Source of the DNA: Bacteroidota bacterium | GTDB taxonomy: Bacteria > Bacteroidota > Ignavibacteria > Ignavibacteriales > Melioribacteraceae | DNA length: 43,469 bases | Assembly: GCA_021824635.1 (NCBI GenBank) | Contig: JAKAKD010000071.1 | Location: forward strand, 4,047-47,515 | Reading direction: 5' to 3' | Shown here: positions 7,991 through 17,276 of the stretch, one piece after another | How positions within the stretch are numbered: the stretch's first letter is position 1 | How the letters are laid out: every line of letters starts with the position of its first letter | Made by a program: the position numbers and the translations under genes | The notes under the pieces: model-generated | The model's input: only the letters and a program-made list of their open reading frames with translations | Database searches by the model: none | Told to the model about the DNA's origin: nothing

Positions 7991-9592
7991 TTAGACTAGA
8001 CTCGAATCAAAATTTTCTAAAGTTTCTTTTATTGACTTCAGAAATTTACCACCTAACATGCCGTCAACCAAACGGTGATCGTGACTGAGTGAAAGATACA
8101 TCATTGGTTTGATTGCAATACTTTCCACTCCATCGTTCTCAACAACTACAGGCTTCTTTGTAACAGCGCCGACGCCAAGAATTCCAACTTCAGGCTGATT
8201 GATAATAGGTGTTCCGAATAATGAACCGAAAACTCCATAATTTGTTATTGTGAACGTTCCGTCTGTAACATCATCTGTTACAAGTTTTTTAGTTCGTGCG
8301 CGGTTGCCTAGATCTGCAATCGCTTTCGATAATCCGCGAAGATTTTTTTCATCGGCATTTTTAATATTAGGAACTATCAATCCATTCGGTTCAACAGCAA
8401 CCGCAATTCCAAGATTGATATATTTTTTCATCACAATATTATTCCCGTCAATAGAAGCATTCATCATTGGAAATTCTTTCAATGCTTTTATGATTGCGAA
8501 AGAAATGAACGGCATATAAGTAAGTTTTATTCCTTCTTTAACCGCAAATGTTTCCCGGTTCTTTTCGATAAAATTATAGATACGCGACATATCAACTTCA
8601 ATCATAGCAGAAACATGAACCGAAGTATTGCGGCTGTTGATCATATGATTCATTATTCGTTGACGGTTAACATCCATGGGAATTATTTCCGTACGTTGAC
8701 CGGCGTTAGATTTAATCTCAACCGTCTTAGTATTTGAAGCGGCTTCTTCTTTTTTGCCATGAAGTCTTGAAGATAAATTTGCGCTCTTCTTTCTGTTTTG
8801 AACATATTTAAGCAAATCATTTTTAGTCAGCCTGCCTCCGGCTCCAGTTCCAACCACAGTTTCCAATTCACTCATCGAAACACTTTCTACCCGGGCTATA
8901 TTTAGTACAAGCGGCGAATAAAATATATTCGAATTCCCCACATTTTTATTTGAGTGAACATTTTGGAATTCTTTTTTTTCTTGCAGATGATCTTTTTCTT
9001 GCTCTTCATTTTTGAATTCATTTTTAGGCTTTACGATTTCTCCGCTTGCAAAAATTTTTGCTACCGCAACTCCAACTTCCACAGTATCGTTTTCCGCAAA
9101 AAGAATTTCAGCAATTGCCCCATCAACAGGCGAAGGAACTTCAGTGTCAACTTTGTCCGTACTTATTTCAAAAATAATTTCGTCACGTTTAACTATATCG
9201 CCGACTTTCTTATGCCACTTAAGAATGGTTCCTTCTGTAATAGATTCGCCCATCTTAGGCATTGGAACATCAATCAAACCATTAACACTTTTCGCTTCAG
9301 AAAGATGTTCTTCCTTCTTTGTTTCTTCCTTCATTTCTTTATTATTAGACTCAGCATTTGTTTCAAGAACAGCTACTACAGTTCCGACAAGAACGGTTTC
9401 CTGTTCAAGAACTTTTACATCAACCAAAACGCCATCTTCCGGTGAAGGTATTTCAGTATCAACCTTATCGGTGCTTATCTCGTAAATGATTTCATCTTTT
9501 TTAACTTTGTCCCCTTTTTTCTTATGCCATTTAATCAGCGTTCCTTCGTTAATGCTCTCACCCATTTTTGGCATTACAATTTCAACTTTCAT
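7991..9592 (-). CDS. 2-oxoacid dehydrogenase complex E2 (dihydrolipoyl acyltransferase)
   Basis: A 533-residue E2 core enzyme. It has two lipoyl domains, each with the lipoylated Lys in EISTDKVDTE(I/V)PSP (about residues 47 and 154), a Lys/Glu-rich linker, a peripheral-subunit-binding domain (YSPLVLNIARVESV...GRLTKNDLL), and a C-terminal acyltransferase domain with the catalytic HDHRLVDG. It passes the acyl group from E1 to CoA. The neighbouring fused E1 resembles branched-chain 2-oxoacid dehydrogenase, so acyl-CoAs from Val, Leu and Ile are the likeliest products; a pyruvate or 2-oxoglutarate role is not excluded. Confidence 0.95.
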   Translation of the reverse strand: MKVEIVMPKMGESINEGTLIKWHKKKGDKVKKDEIIYEISTDKVDTEIPSPEDGVLVDVKVLEQETVLVGTVVAVLETNAESNNKEMKEETKKEEHLSEAKSVNGLIDVPMPKMGESITEGTILKWHKKVGDIVKRDEIIFEISTDKVDTEVPSPVDGAIAEILFAENDTVEVGVAVAKIFASGEIVKPKNEFKNEEQEKDHLQEKKEFQNVHSNKNVGNSNIFYSPLVLNIARVESVSMSELETVVGTGAGGRLTKNDLLKYVQNRKKSANLSSRLHGKKEEAASNTKTVEIKSNAGQRTEIIPMDVNRQRIMNHMINSRNTSVHVSAMIEVDMSRIYNFIEKNRETFAVKEGIKLTYMPFISFAIIKALKEFPMMNASIDGNNIVMKKYINLGIAVAVEPNGLIVPNIKNADEKNLRGLSKAIADLGNRARTKKLVTDDVTDGTFTITNYGVFGSLFGTPIINQPEVGILGVGAVTKKPVVVENDGVESIAIKPMMYLSLSHDHRLVDGMLGGKFLKSIKETLENFDSSLV

Positions 9593-9610
9593 TTTTTCTC
9601 CATATCATTC

Positions 9611-9686
9611 TGAAGGAGTCCCGATTTATCGGGACGACTGAAGAATCTCAAAACTCATAGTATGAGATACTTCATTCGGCTTCGCC
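9611..9686. repeat. REP-like compound inverted repeat between E1 and E2 genes
   Basis: Three hairpins in succession: a perfect palindrome at 9618-9635 (GTCCCGAT arms, TT centre), a 12-bp stem with one mismatch (9639-9650 with 9663-9674), and GGCTTCGCC at 9678-9686. CTGAAGAATCTC and CTTCGGCTTCGCCTCAG-like words are typical of dispersed intergenic repeats in several phyla. It splits two operon genes and could stabilise or attenuate the message. Confidence 0.55.
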
Positions 9687-9692
9687 TCAGTA

Positions 9693-11783
9693 TTAATAGT
9701 CTAATAAATTTTTTAAAGAGTTATAAATTTTTTCACGAGTTGGAAGAATCTCATTTTCCAAATTAGGATGATACGGAATTGGCGCATCTGCCGCGCCGAT
9801 TCTTCTTACCGGTCCATCTAGCGATTCAAAACAATTTTCAGATATAAGCGATGCAATCTCTGCGCCGAATCCGGCTGTTAAAGTGTCTTCATGAACTACT
9901 ACAGCCTTACCTGTCTTCTTAACAGATTTATAAATTGTTTCAGTATCCAATGGTGCGATTGTTCTTATATCAATCAGTTCTATTGAATAACCTTCTTCTT
10001 CCAATTTTTTAACTGCAAAATTAGATTCATGCACCATAGCGCCGTAAGTAATAATTGAAAGATCATTTCCTTCACGTATAACATTCGCTTTTCCGAAAGG
10101 TACTAAATAATCCGAATCCGGTTCAGGTGAAGTCGCATAACTCTGGCGGTATAAACCCTTATGTTCCAAAAATAAAACGGGATCATTAATACGCAAAGCG
10201 GTTTTTAATAATCCTTTCGCATCAGCCGCATTTGAAGGATAAGTAATTAAAAGTCCCGGCATGTGCGAAAAAAATCCTTCAATGTTTTGACTGTGATACA
10301 ATCCGCCGTGAATATATCCGCCTACGGCAACGCGAGTGACAACCGGAGCTTCGAACAAATTTTTGGAACGGTAACGGTACATTACCATCTCATCGCGGAA
10401 CTGCATGAATGCAGGCCAAATATAATCGCCAAATTGAATTTCAACGCAAGGTTTCAATCCGCTTAGAGCCATTCCAATTGCAACTCCGGTAATACTGGCT
10501 TCCGCTAAGGGCGAGTTAAATACTCTCTCGTTTCCAAACTTAGTTGATAAACCTTTCGTAGCAGTAAATACTCCGCCTTTTCCATCGGCAACATCCTCGC
10601 CAAAAATATAAATTTTATCGTTACGTTCCATCTCTTCATGCAAGGCATGATTAACGGCATCAACCAGCACAATCGGTTTGCCTTCTTGAGTCATCTTTTC
10701 ATATTCAAGACTTTCACGTTTACCCGATTCATCCAGCACAAAATGTGTCGCGGATTCAGGTTTGGGATCTTCCTGTTTTAAAGCCCAGTCCGCTGCCTCA
10801 TTTACGTGATGCGTAATTTCTTTTTTGAATTCATCGTAAGCATGTTCGGTTAATATTTCATGATTCAATAATAAGTTTGAGAAAAGATTAATTGGATCTT
10901 TCTTCAAATCTTCTCTTAAAGATTCATCGGGACGATATTTTTTCTGATCATCTGAAGATGAATGAGAGAGCAATCTCACAACATGTGCTTCAACTAAAAC
11001 CGGACCTTTACCCTGGCGGGCGTATTTGAATGCCGATTCTGCCACCACATTAACTTGCAGAAAATCAGTTCCATCAACTTCAACTCTTAATAGATTTTCA
11101 AAACCTTTCATCATCTCGCTTACTAAAGCATCTTTTCCTGCGGTTTGATATTTAACCGGAACAGAAATTGCCCACTTGTTATTTTGAATAACGAACACAA
11201 CAGGAAGCTTCTCTCTGCTTGCCCAATTAACTGCTTCGTGAAATTCACCTTGAGATGTAGTTCCTTCTCCACTGCTTACATAAACAACGCCGTTGATTCC
11301 TTTTTTTCTCATTGCAAGTGCAGCGCCTACAGCCTGTAAAAACTGAGTTCCTGTGGGACTTGATTGTGTTGGGACATTAAATTCTTTAGATCCCCAGTGA
11401 CATGGCATCTGCCTTCCGCCTGTCATCGGATCGTTTTCTTTTCCAAGAAACCCAAGTAAAAGATCTTCCGGTGTTGAACCAAGAGTCAGCATAAAACCCA
11501 TATCGCGGTAATAAGGGAAAGCCCAATCAATACCTTTCTTCATTGCAAGTCCGAATGCAATTTGAGTTGCTTCATGACCGGCACCGGCAATATGAAAAAA
11601 TGCTTTACCTTGTTTAAGCAGGTTCATTACCTTATGGTCCATTGTACGCGAAAGATTCATCAGACGGAGAACGTTTATCAATTCGTCTTTAGACATTCCG
11701 CCGAATGAATCAATCTTACCGGTTGGTAGATTATTTTCTTTTACATCTATAACAGCTTCATCATGCTTGCCGTTTTTAGCCAT
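9693..11783 (-). CDS. 2-oxoacid dehydrogenase E1, fused alpha and beta chains
   Basis: A 696-residue fusion of the usual separate E1 chains. The alpha half (to about residue 350) has GAGHEATQIAFGLAM, the TPP motif GEGTTSQGEFHEAVNWA...QNNKWAIS, and the phosphorylation-loop-like SHSSSDD. The beta half has GEDVADGKGGVFTATKGL, FNSPLAEASITG and CVEIQFGDYIWPAF. Such fusions occur in Bacteroidota and are usually assigned to branched-chain 2-oxoacid dehydrogenase. E1 decarboxylates the 2-oxoacid and acylates the E2 lipoyl arm. AAAGGA precedes the start. The operon continues with E2 after a 100-bp repeat-bearing gap. Confidence 0.94.
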   Translation of the reverse strand: MAKNGKHDEAVIDVKENNLPTGKIDSFGGMSKDELINVLRLMNLSRTMDHKVMNLLKQGKAFFHIAGAGHEATQIAFGLAMKKGIDWAFPYYRDMGFMLTLGSTPEDLLLGFLGKENDPMTGGRQMPCHWGSKEFNVPTQSSPTGTQFLQAVGAALAMRKKGINGVVYVSSGEGTTSQGEFHEAVNWASREKLPVVFVIQNNKWAISVPVKYQTAGKDALVSEMMKGFENLLRVEVDGTDFLQVNVVAESAFKYARQGKGPVLVEAHVVRLLSHSSSDDQKKYRPDESLREDLKKDPINLFSNLLLNHEILTEHAYDEFKKEITHHVNEAADWALKQEDPKPESATHFVLDESGKRESLEYEKMTQEGKPIVLVDAVNHALHEEMERNDKIYIFGEDVADGKGGVFTATKGLSTKFGNERVFNSPLAEASITGVAIGMALSGLKPCVEIQFGDYIWPAFMQFRDEMVMYRYRSKNLFEAPVVTRVAVGGYIHGGLYHSQNIEGFFSHMPGLLITYPSNAADAKGLLKTALRINDPVLFLEHKGLYRQSYATSPEPDSDYLVPFGKANVIREGNDLSIITYGAMVHESNFAVKKLEEEGYSIELIDIRTIAPLDTETIYKSVKKTGKAVVVHEDTLTAGFGAEIASLISENCFESLDGPVRRIGAADAPIPYHPNLENEILPTREKIYNSLKNLLDY

Positions 11784-11798
11784 CGGTGTTTCCTTTGT

Positions 11799-12512
11799 TT
11801 ATGGTTGCAAAGTTGTTTGTAGAAATTTTTCTTTAGATTTTTCTACAAAGTCAGTGTAATCAAAAACTTTTATGAAATTTTTTATTAGCTTTTCTTTCAC
11901 TTCATCAATACTAATTTCTCTTCCTAGTTCTCTTTGAAGTGATGTAACATCTTTGTCTTTAATCCCGCACGGAATAATTCCGCCGAAATATGAAAGATCC
12001 GTATTAACGTTAAACGCAAAACCATGCATCGTTATCCACCGGCTCACTTTAATTCCTATTGCAGCAATTTTTCTTTCGCCAATCCATACACCGGTATATT
12101 TTGGATTGCGTTCTGTTTCAATTCCATATTCACGGCAAGTTAGAATAATAACTTCTTCCAATCCGCGTAAGTATAAATGTGTATCTTCTTTCCAATCGCT
12201 TAACTTTATAATCGGGTAACCAACAATTTGTCCGGGACCGTGATATGTAATATCGCCGCCGCGGTCAATATCATAAACACTAATGCCTAGTTCTTTCAGT
12301 TGAGATTCTGAACTTATCAGGTTTTCTCTTTCCGCGACTTTACCAAGCGTATAAGTATGCGGATGTTCTAATAAAAAAAATGTATCGTTGATTTCGTTAC
12401 GGAGACGAAGATCAAAAATTTCTTTCTGAAGATCCCAGGCTTGCTTGTAATCAATCAAACCGAGATCGCTGTAATCAAAAGTTCTATATGTGGATTGATT
12501 CGCCATATGCAT
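11799..12512 (-). CDS. lipB: Lipoyl(octanoyl) transferase
   Basis: A 237-residue enzyme that moves octanoyl from acyl carrier protein to the E2 lipoyl lysine, the step before LipA. RGGDITYHGPGQ, KIAAIGIK (catalytic Lys) and GIIPCGI (catalytic Cys) are all present. The start overlaps the 3' end of lpdA by 29 bases (or 23 if the second in-frame ATG at 12506 is used), which suggests translational coupling. E1 follows 15 bases downstream. Confidence 0.96.
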   Translation of the reverse strand: MHMANQSTYRTFDYSDLGLIDYKQAWDLQKEIFDLRLRNEINDTFFLLEHPHTYTLGKVAERENLISSESQLKELGISVYDIDRGGDITYHGPGQIVGYPIIKLSDWKEDTHLYLRGLEEVIILTCREYGIETERNPKYTGVWIGERKIAAIGIKVSRWITMHGFAFNVNTDLSYFGGIIPCGIKDKDVTSLQRELGREISIDEVKEKLIKNFIKVFDYTDFVEKSKEKFLQTTLQP

Positions 12513-13887
12513 TAGCTGCCGCTTCCATTATTGATTCTGATAAAGTCGGATGAGCATGAACAGTTTTGACAATCGCTTCATATGTTGCTTCCAAAGATTT
12601 TGCAAGCGTAAGTTCAGCAATTAATTCCGTTGCTTCCGGTCCGATTATATGCGCGCCAAGAAGTTCGCCATACTTTGCATCAAAAATTAATTTTACAAAT
12701 CCTTCTCTCTCTCCAACAGCAAAAGCTTTTCCGCTTGCCATAAACGGAAATTTTCCGATCTTCAATTCATATCCGGCTTCGATCGCTTTTGCTTCGGTCA
12801 TTCCAACACTTGCAACTTGTGGGATGCAATAAGTACAGCCGGGAATGTTATCGTAATTAATTGTGTGCGGATTCAATCCTTTCAACGTTTCAACACAATG
12901 GATTCCTTCCGAAGATGCAACATGAGCAAGCCAGGGCGGACCAATTACATCGCCAATGGCGTAGATTCCGGGAACGTTTGTTTGATAGCTCTCTTTATCT
13001 ACCTTGATGTGATTCTTATAAATTTCCACTCCCAATTCTTCGAGACCAAATCCTTCAATATTTCCGGTCACGCCGATTGCACTTAAAACTTTTTCTGCCT
13101 TTAGCTCAATTTTCTTTCCGTCTTTTTCAATATGAACAGTAACGTTGCCTGCTTTCACTTCTGCCTTCTCAACTTTTGCAGAAGTATAAATTTCAATTCC
13201 TCTTTTCTTGAAATTTTTTGAAAGAGTTTCCGAAACTTCTTTATCTTCAACCGGAAGAATCTGATCCAGCATTTCAACAATTGTTACTTTGGTTCCAAGA
13301 ACGGAATAGAAATAAGCGAACTCGATACCAATAGCGCCGGCACCAATAACAATTAAATCTTTCGGTTGAGTTGGCAAATTCATTGCTTCAGTGGAAGTGA
13401 TAATATTTTTTTTATCAACCGGAATTGCCGGTACGGATTTAGGTCTTGCGCCGGTTGCAATAATTATTTTATCAGCGGTGATTGAATTAATTTTCTTTTT
13501 ATCGTTATCAAAAATATCAATCTGGTTTTTCGAAATTAACTTACCGAACCCACGCAGGCGGTCAATCTTATTTTTCTTAATAAGTAATTCAACATTTTTG
13601 GTAATCCGGTCGGAGATATCTCTGCTTCGTTTGATAATTTTATTGAAGTCAAAACTCAATCCCTCTACCTTAATTCCAAAATCACCGGAACGATTCTTCA
13701 TCAAATCAAAAATTTCTGCATTTTTCAACAAAGATTTTGTTGGAATACATCCCCAGTTCAAACAGATTCCGCCAAGATTGTCTTTATCAATTACAACAGT
13801 TTTGAATCCAAGTTGTGCGGCTCGAATTGCCGCCACATAACCGCCGGGACCGCCGCCTAAAATGGCAATATCATAAGATTTGTTCAT
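12484..13887 (-). CDS. lpdA: Dihydrolipoyl dehydrogenase (E3)
   Basis: A 467-residue FAD flavoprotein that reoxidises dihydrolipoyl groups with NAD. It has the FAD site ILGGGPGGYVAAIRAAQLG, the redox disulfide GGICLNWGCIPTK, the NAD site VIGAGAIGIEFAYFYSVLG, and the C-terminal HAHPTLSES His-Glu pair. The start at 13887 is chosen because the FAD-binding strand begins within ten residues; upstream in-frame codons add a non-conserved tail. It is the first gene of the lipoate/E1/E2 operon. Confidence 0.96.
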   Translation of the reverse strand: MNKSYDIAILGGGPGGYVAAIRAAQLGFKTVVIDKDNLGGICLNWGCIPTKSLLKNAEIFDLMKNRSGDFGIKVEGLSFDFNKIIKRSRDISDRITKNVELLIKKNKIDRLRGFGKLISKNQIDIFDNDKKKINSITADKIIIATGARPKSVPAIPVDKKNIITSTEAMNLPTQPKDLIVIGAGAIGIEFAYFYSVLGTKVTIVEMLDQILPVEDKEVSETLSKNFKKRGIEIYTSAKVEKAEVKAGNVTVHIEKDGKKIELKAEKVLSAIGVTGNIEGFGLEELGVEIYKNHIKVDKESYQTNVPGIYAIGDVIGPPWLAHVASSEGIHCVETLKGLNPHTINYDNIPGCTYCIPQVASVGMTEAKAIEAGYELKIGKFPFMASGKAFAVGEREGFVKLIFDAKYGELLGAHIIGPEATELIAELTLAKSLEATYEAIVKTVHAHPTLSESIMEAAANAYGESIHI

Positions 13888-14097
13888 CCGAAATGTCCAA
13901 AGATGGTTTGAATTTCCGTGCAATATAAATAACGCTATTCTTAAAACAAATTTCAGCTTTTCTATTCCATAGTAATAGAATCCCCTCGCCAATTTTGTTA
14001 TCTGTTACAACAATGAATTTCAATTTATAGTTTCAAAGAGAATGATTCTATTTTATAGATTCCCGTTTAATCATGCGGGGATTAAATTGGAAGCGCA

Positions 14098-14955
14098 TCA
14101 TGAAAATACAATAAGAAGAACACCAAGCAGCATTACAAAAGAACCGAGTAATCTCTGGCGCAAGTTTGCCTCTTTCAAAAATATATTCCCTAGAAAAACA
14201 GAAATTACTCCGGACATTCTTTTCATTGCAATAACATACGCGGCTAAAGTAAGTGAGAGAGCTGTCATGTGAAAGATGTAAGAACCCACCGTGAATGCAC
14301 TAATGATAAATAAATATTTTTTACTTCCTGCAGTTGAGCCGATTTTAAATTTTTTGGTTGTCAAGACTAAAATTGAAATTGTTGAAAAAATAAGAATATT
14401 TGTACAAGCCATATACTGCCACGTAGATGAATTTTTGATTGCGATCTTATCAAAATTAGCGGAGATGCTCCAAAGAAATGCAACGATCAGCATGTACCGG
14501 GTTCCCTTATCTTTTACTAATGATTTTAGCGGATCGAAAATGCTGTTCTTTCTTAAATCTAAATTCAAAAGATATGAACCGACAAATCCCAAAAGAATTC
14601 CGATCAATCCAACCAGATTTGGAAATTCTCCTAGAAGGAATGGACTTGTGAAAAGCAAAAAGATCGGCGCAAAACTTTGCATCGGCATTACACTTGAGAT
14701 ATCACCTTTAGATATTGAACGCATATAAAAAATATTTGCCGCAACATTTAAGGAACTTGAGCCGATTAAACCAACCCAGAAGAGAGTGTTAAACTTTAGA
14801 TCAATGAAGAAAAGAAGCGGAGTAAAAACAATTACCGGAAGTAAATTATTTGCCCATGAAATAAAAATTGAGTCGAATTGATTGGAAGCTTTTTTTATGA
14901 AGACACTTCTAATCCCTTCCGAAATCGGGTTAAGTGTTGCGAATAATACCCACAT
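14098..14955 (-). CDS. EamA/DMT-family permease
   Basis: A 285-residue integral membrane protein with about ten hydrophobic helices in two repeats, each ending like EamA domains (residues about 1-130 and 150-285; LLGSFVMLLGVLLIVFS at the end). Members export small metabolites or amino acids; the substrate is unknown. It stands alone between lpdA and nth, with short spacers on either side. A weak hairpin after the stop (about 14061-14085) could end its transcript. Confidence 0.8.
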   Translation of the reverse strand: MWVLFATLNPISEGIRSVFIKKASNQFDSIFISWANNLLPVIVFTPLLFFIDLKFNTLFWVGLIGSSSLNVAANIFYMRSISKGDISSVMPMQSFAPIFLLFTSPFLLGEFPNLVGLIGILLGFVGSYLLNLDLRKNSIFDPLKSLVKDKGTRYMLIVAFLWSISANFDKIAIKNSSTWQYMACTNILIFSTISILVLTTKKFKIGSTAGSKKYLFIISAFTVGSYIFHMTALSLTLAAYVIAMKRMSGVISVFLGNIFLKEANLRQRLLGSFVMLLGVLLIVFS

Positions 14956-15038
14956 ATTAGCGCTTATAGTAAGTTAAAATTAGTAATCTGTTTTTCATTT
15001 TTCGAAATTTTCAATTATCAATTTGCAATTCTCAATTT

Positions 15039-15755
15039 CTAACCAACATTATCCAGCAGCATAAATTCTCTCTGCTTTCCAGCTGCTTTTATTTTTAGAT
15101 TTTTGTCTTTGTATTTGCAGATTTTTATCAATGGACAAACTCCGCAGCTTGGATTTGCCGGCTTACAAATTTCACGACCAAGACGGATAAGATTTGTATG
15201 AAATGAATGAGCAATCCCTTCCGGAAAATTTTTGTTCAATTCTAAGAAAGTTTTATCCGGCGTTTTTTCGGAAACGATTCCAATTCTGTTTATTGTCCGA
15301 TGAACGTGAGTATCAACGGGACAAACATTTCTATCAAGTGCAAAAAGCAGAACACAGCTTGCAGTTTTTACGCCAACACCTTTGAATTCAGTTAATTGTT
15401 CTATTGCAAAATTATTATCAAGTTCTTTTACAAAATTCAGCGAAAGCGTTCCTCGTTTATTCAATTCGGTTATTAAATTTTTAATCGCTTCCGATTTCTG
15501 CTTTGCTAATCCGGCAACTCTAATCACGTTTTCAATTTCTGTTCTCTTTACACTTAATAGTTCTTCCCATGATTTATACCGGCTCTTCAAATTCTGAAAA
15601 GCTTTATATGAATTGTTATCATTTGTATTTTGCGAAAGAATTGTGGCTAATAATAGATCAAGCGGATTAGGAAGAACTTTATTCCGTTTTGGAATTCCAA
15701 ACTTCTTAATGAGTAACTCATTTACCGACGAAATAATTGTTTGCTTGTTTTTCAT
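15039..15755 (-). CDS. nth: Endonuclease III-like DNA glycosylase/AP lyase
   Basis: A 238-residue HhH-GPD base-excision-repair enzyme removing oxidised pyrimidines. The hairpin-helix-hairpin EFKGVGVKTAS carries catalytic K130 and VDTHVHR carries D148. The [4Fe-4S] motif C197-x6-C204-x2-C207-x5-C213 is complete. It is about 25 residues longer than the E. coli enzyme, with an Arg/Lys-rich tail after the cluster. Short AATT-rich repeats flank the gene on both sides. Confidence 0.92.
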   Translation of the reverse strand: MKNKQTIISSVNELLIKKFGIPKRNKVLPNPLDLLLATILSQNTNDNNSYKAFQNLKSRYKSWEELLSVKRTEIENVIRVAGLAKQKSEAIKNLITELNKRGTLSLNFVKELDNNFAIEQLTEFKGVGVKTASCVLLFALDRNVCPVDTHVHRTINRIGIVSEKTPDKTFLELNKNFPEGIAHSFHTNLIRLGREICKPANPSCGVCPLIKICKYKDKNLKIKAAGKQREFMLLDNVG

Positions 15756-15851
15756 TTATTAGATTTTTTTGGCGACAAAAGTTATTAAATTTCTACGTGA
15801 GTTTGTGAATTCTTAATTCTCAATTCTAAATTATCAATTACAAGGTTGCTT

Positions 15852-17225
15852 ATGCCCACATTAATGGTTAGCATTTCAGGTATTCGCGGAATAATCGGCG
15901 ACGGACTCGATCCGAATGTTTTAGTAAAATATACTTCTGCCTATGCTGATTTCTGTGGTAAAGGTAAAATTGTTATCGGCAGCGATGGACGAATCACCGG
16001 TGAGATGGTGCGTAATATTGTAATCGGAACTCTTCTTGCTAAAGGAAATGATGTAATTGATATCGGCATCTGCCCCACTCCGACTGTCTTGTTCAATGTA
16101 AAAAAATTAAAAGCGGCGGGCGGGATTCAGATTTCAGCAAGCCATAATCCAAATCAATGGAATGCTCTCAAACTTTTGAACCGCAGCGGTGAGTTCATGA
16201 CTCCCGAAGAAAATATTAGCATGCTGAAACTTCTAAACGATGCAGATAAAAAATTTGTTGAGTGGAATAAATTAGGAAAGTTAACCGGATACGAAAAAGG
16301 TTTGGAAGATCATATCAATGCGGTTTTAAAAATGGATTACATCAATACTGCGAAGATCCGCAGAAGAAAATTCAAAGTATTGCTCGATTGCGTTAATGGT
16401 GCCGGCGCTTATTCGATGCCTCAGTTGCTGGAAAAACTCGGCTGTAAAGTGATTAAAATGAATTGCGAGAAGACCGGAATCTTTCCTCGTCTGCCCGAAC
16501 CGATACCGGAAAACTTAACAGCAACAATGCGCGCCGTTAAAAAACATAAAGCCGATATCGGAATTGTCGTTGATCCGGATGTTGACCGCTTAGTTCTAAT
16601 AACTGAAAAAGGTGAACCGTTTGGAGAAGAGAACACAATCACACAAGCAATAAAATTTTATCTTAGTAAGAAAACCTGCCTGTCCGGTAGGCAGGAAGGA
16701 AATGCCGTTGTAAATCTTTCAACAACCCGTGCGGTTGACGATGTTGCAAACGAATTTGGATGTAAAGTTTTTCGCTCACCTGTGGGAGAAGCAAATGTTG
16801 TTAAGAAGATGAAAGAAGTTAAAGCAGTCATTGGCGGCGAAGGAAGCGGCGGAGTTATTCTTCCTAAAGTTGTTTTCGGAAGAGACGCTTTAACCGGAAC
16901 AGTTATTATGCTTCAACACTTGCTTGAATTTGGCGGAAAGATGAGCGAACTGAAGAAATCTTTGCCTCAATATTTTATTGCAAAGAAAAAGATTGAACTT
17001 GGTTCTATGAATCCGGACGATGTTATTAAAACGCTAGTTGAAAAATTCAGATCGGGGAAAATTAATCTAGAGGATGGTTTACGGATTGATTTTACAGATC
17101 ATTGGGTACACTTCCGCAAGTCCAACACAGAACCGATAATACGTTGTATTGTTGAAGCAAAAAGTAAAAGAGATGCCGAGAGTTTGGCTGAAAAATATGT
17201 TGATGAAATTATGAACCTACAGTGA
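15852..17225 (+). CDS. glmM: Phosphohexose mutase (phosphoglucosamine mutase-like)
   Basis: A 457-residue alpha-D-phosphohexomutase. The phosphoserine loop ISASHNPNQWNAL (Ser97), metal loop DPDVDRLVLI, sugar loop GEGSGGVI and phosphate loop RKSNTEPIIR are all present. GlmM, converting glucosamine-6-P to glucosamine-1-P for the cell wall, is the likeliest role; phosphomannomutase/phosphoglucomutase activity is possible. The ATG at 15852 follows AAGG at good spacing; a TTG six bases earlier is less likely. About nine residues near 274-283 (KTCLSGRQEG) derive from a palindromic DNA insertion that homologues should lack. Confidence 0.9.
   Translation: MPTLMVSISGIRGIIGDGLDPNVLVKYTSAYADFCGKGKIVIGSDGRITGEMVRNIVIGTLLAKGNDVIDIGICPTPTVLFNVKKLKAAGGIQISASHNPNQWNALKLLNRSGEFMTPEENISMLKLLNDADKKFVEWNKLGKLTGYEKGLEDHINAVLKMDYINTAKIRRRKFKVLLDCVNGAGAYSMPQLLEKLGCKVIKMNCEKTGIFPRLPEPIPENLTATMRAVKKHKADIGIVVDPDVDRLVLITEKGEPFGEENTITQAIKFYLSKKTCLSGRQEGNAVVNLSTTRAVDDVANEFGCKVFRSPVGEANVVKKMKEVKAVIGGEGSGGVILPKVVFGRDALTGTVIMLQHLLEFGGKMSELKKSLPQYFIAKKKIELGSMNPDDVIKTLVEKFRSGKINLEDGLRIDFTDHWVHFRKSNTEPIIRCIVEAKSKRDAESLAEKYVDEIMNLQ
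16675..16695. repeat. 21-bp palindromic repeat inserted in frame in glmM
   Basis: The arms CCTGCCT and AGGCAGG flank a GTCCGGT centre. It is translated as TCLSGRQ at a loop between the metal-binding and sugar-binding domains. Related CCTGCC...GGCAGG palindromes are familiar as dispersed repeats in Bacteroidota-like and candidate-phylum genomes, where they give Cys-Leu...Gly-Arg-Gln peptides inside proteins. Confidence 0.7.
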
Positions 17226-17276
17226 AAAAACTAATTTCTAATCTGCTCTAATGAATACTGCAAATAACCAAGTAGT

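Noticed and set aside
8954-9485. Long plus-strand frames opposite the E2 gene
   Set aside because: Shadows of the conserved minus-strand E2 lipoyl domains; no ribosome binding site or family match.
14990-15040. Repeated AATTCTCAATT/AATTATCAATT words flanking nth (also 15805-15840)
   Set aside because: Low-complexity AT-rich DNA common in such genomes; no defined unit or function could be supported.
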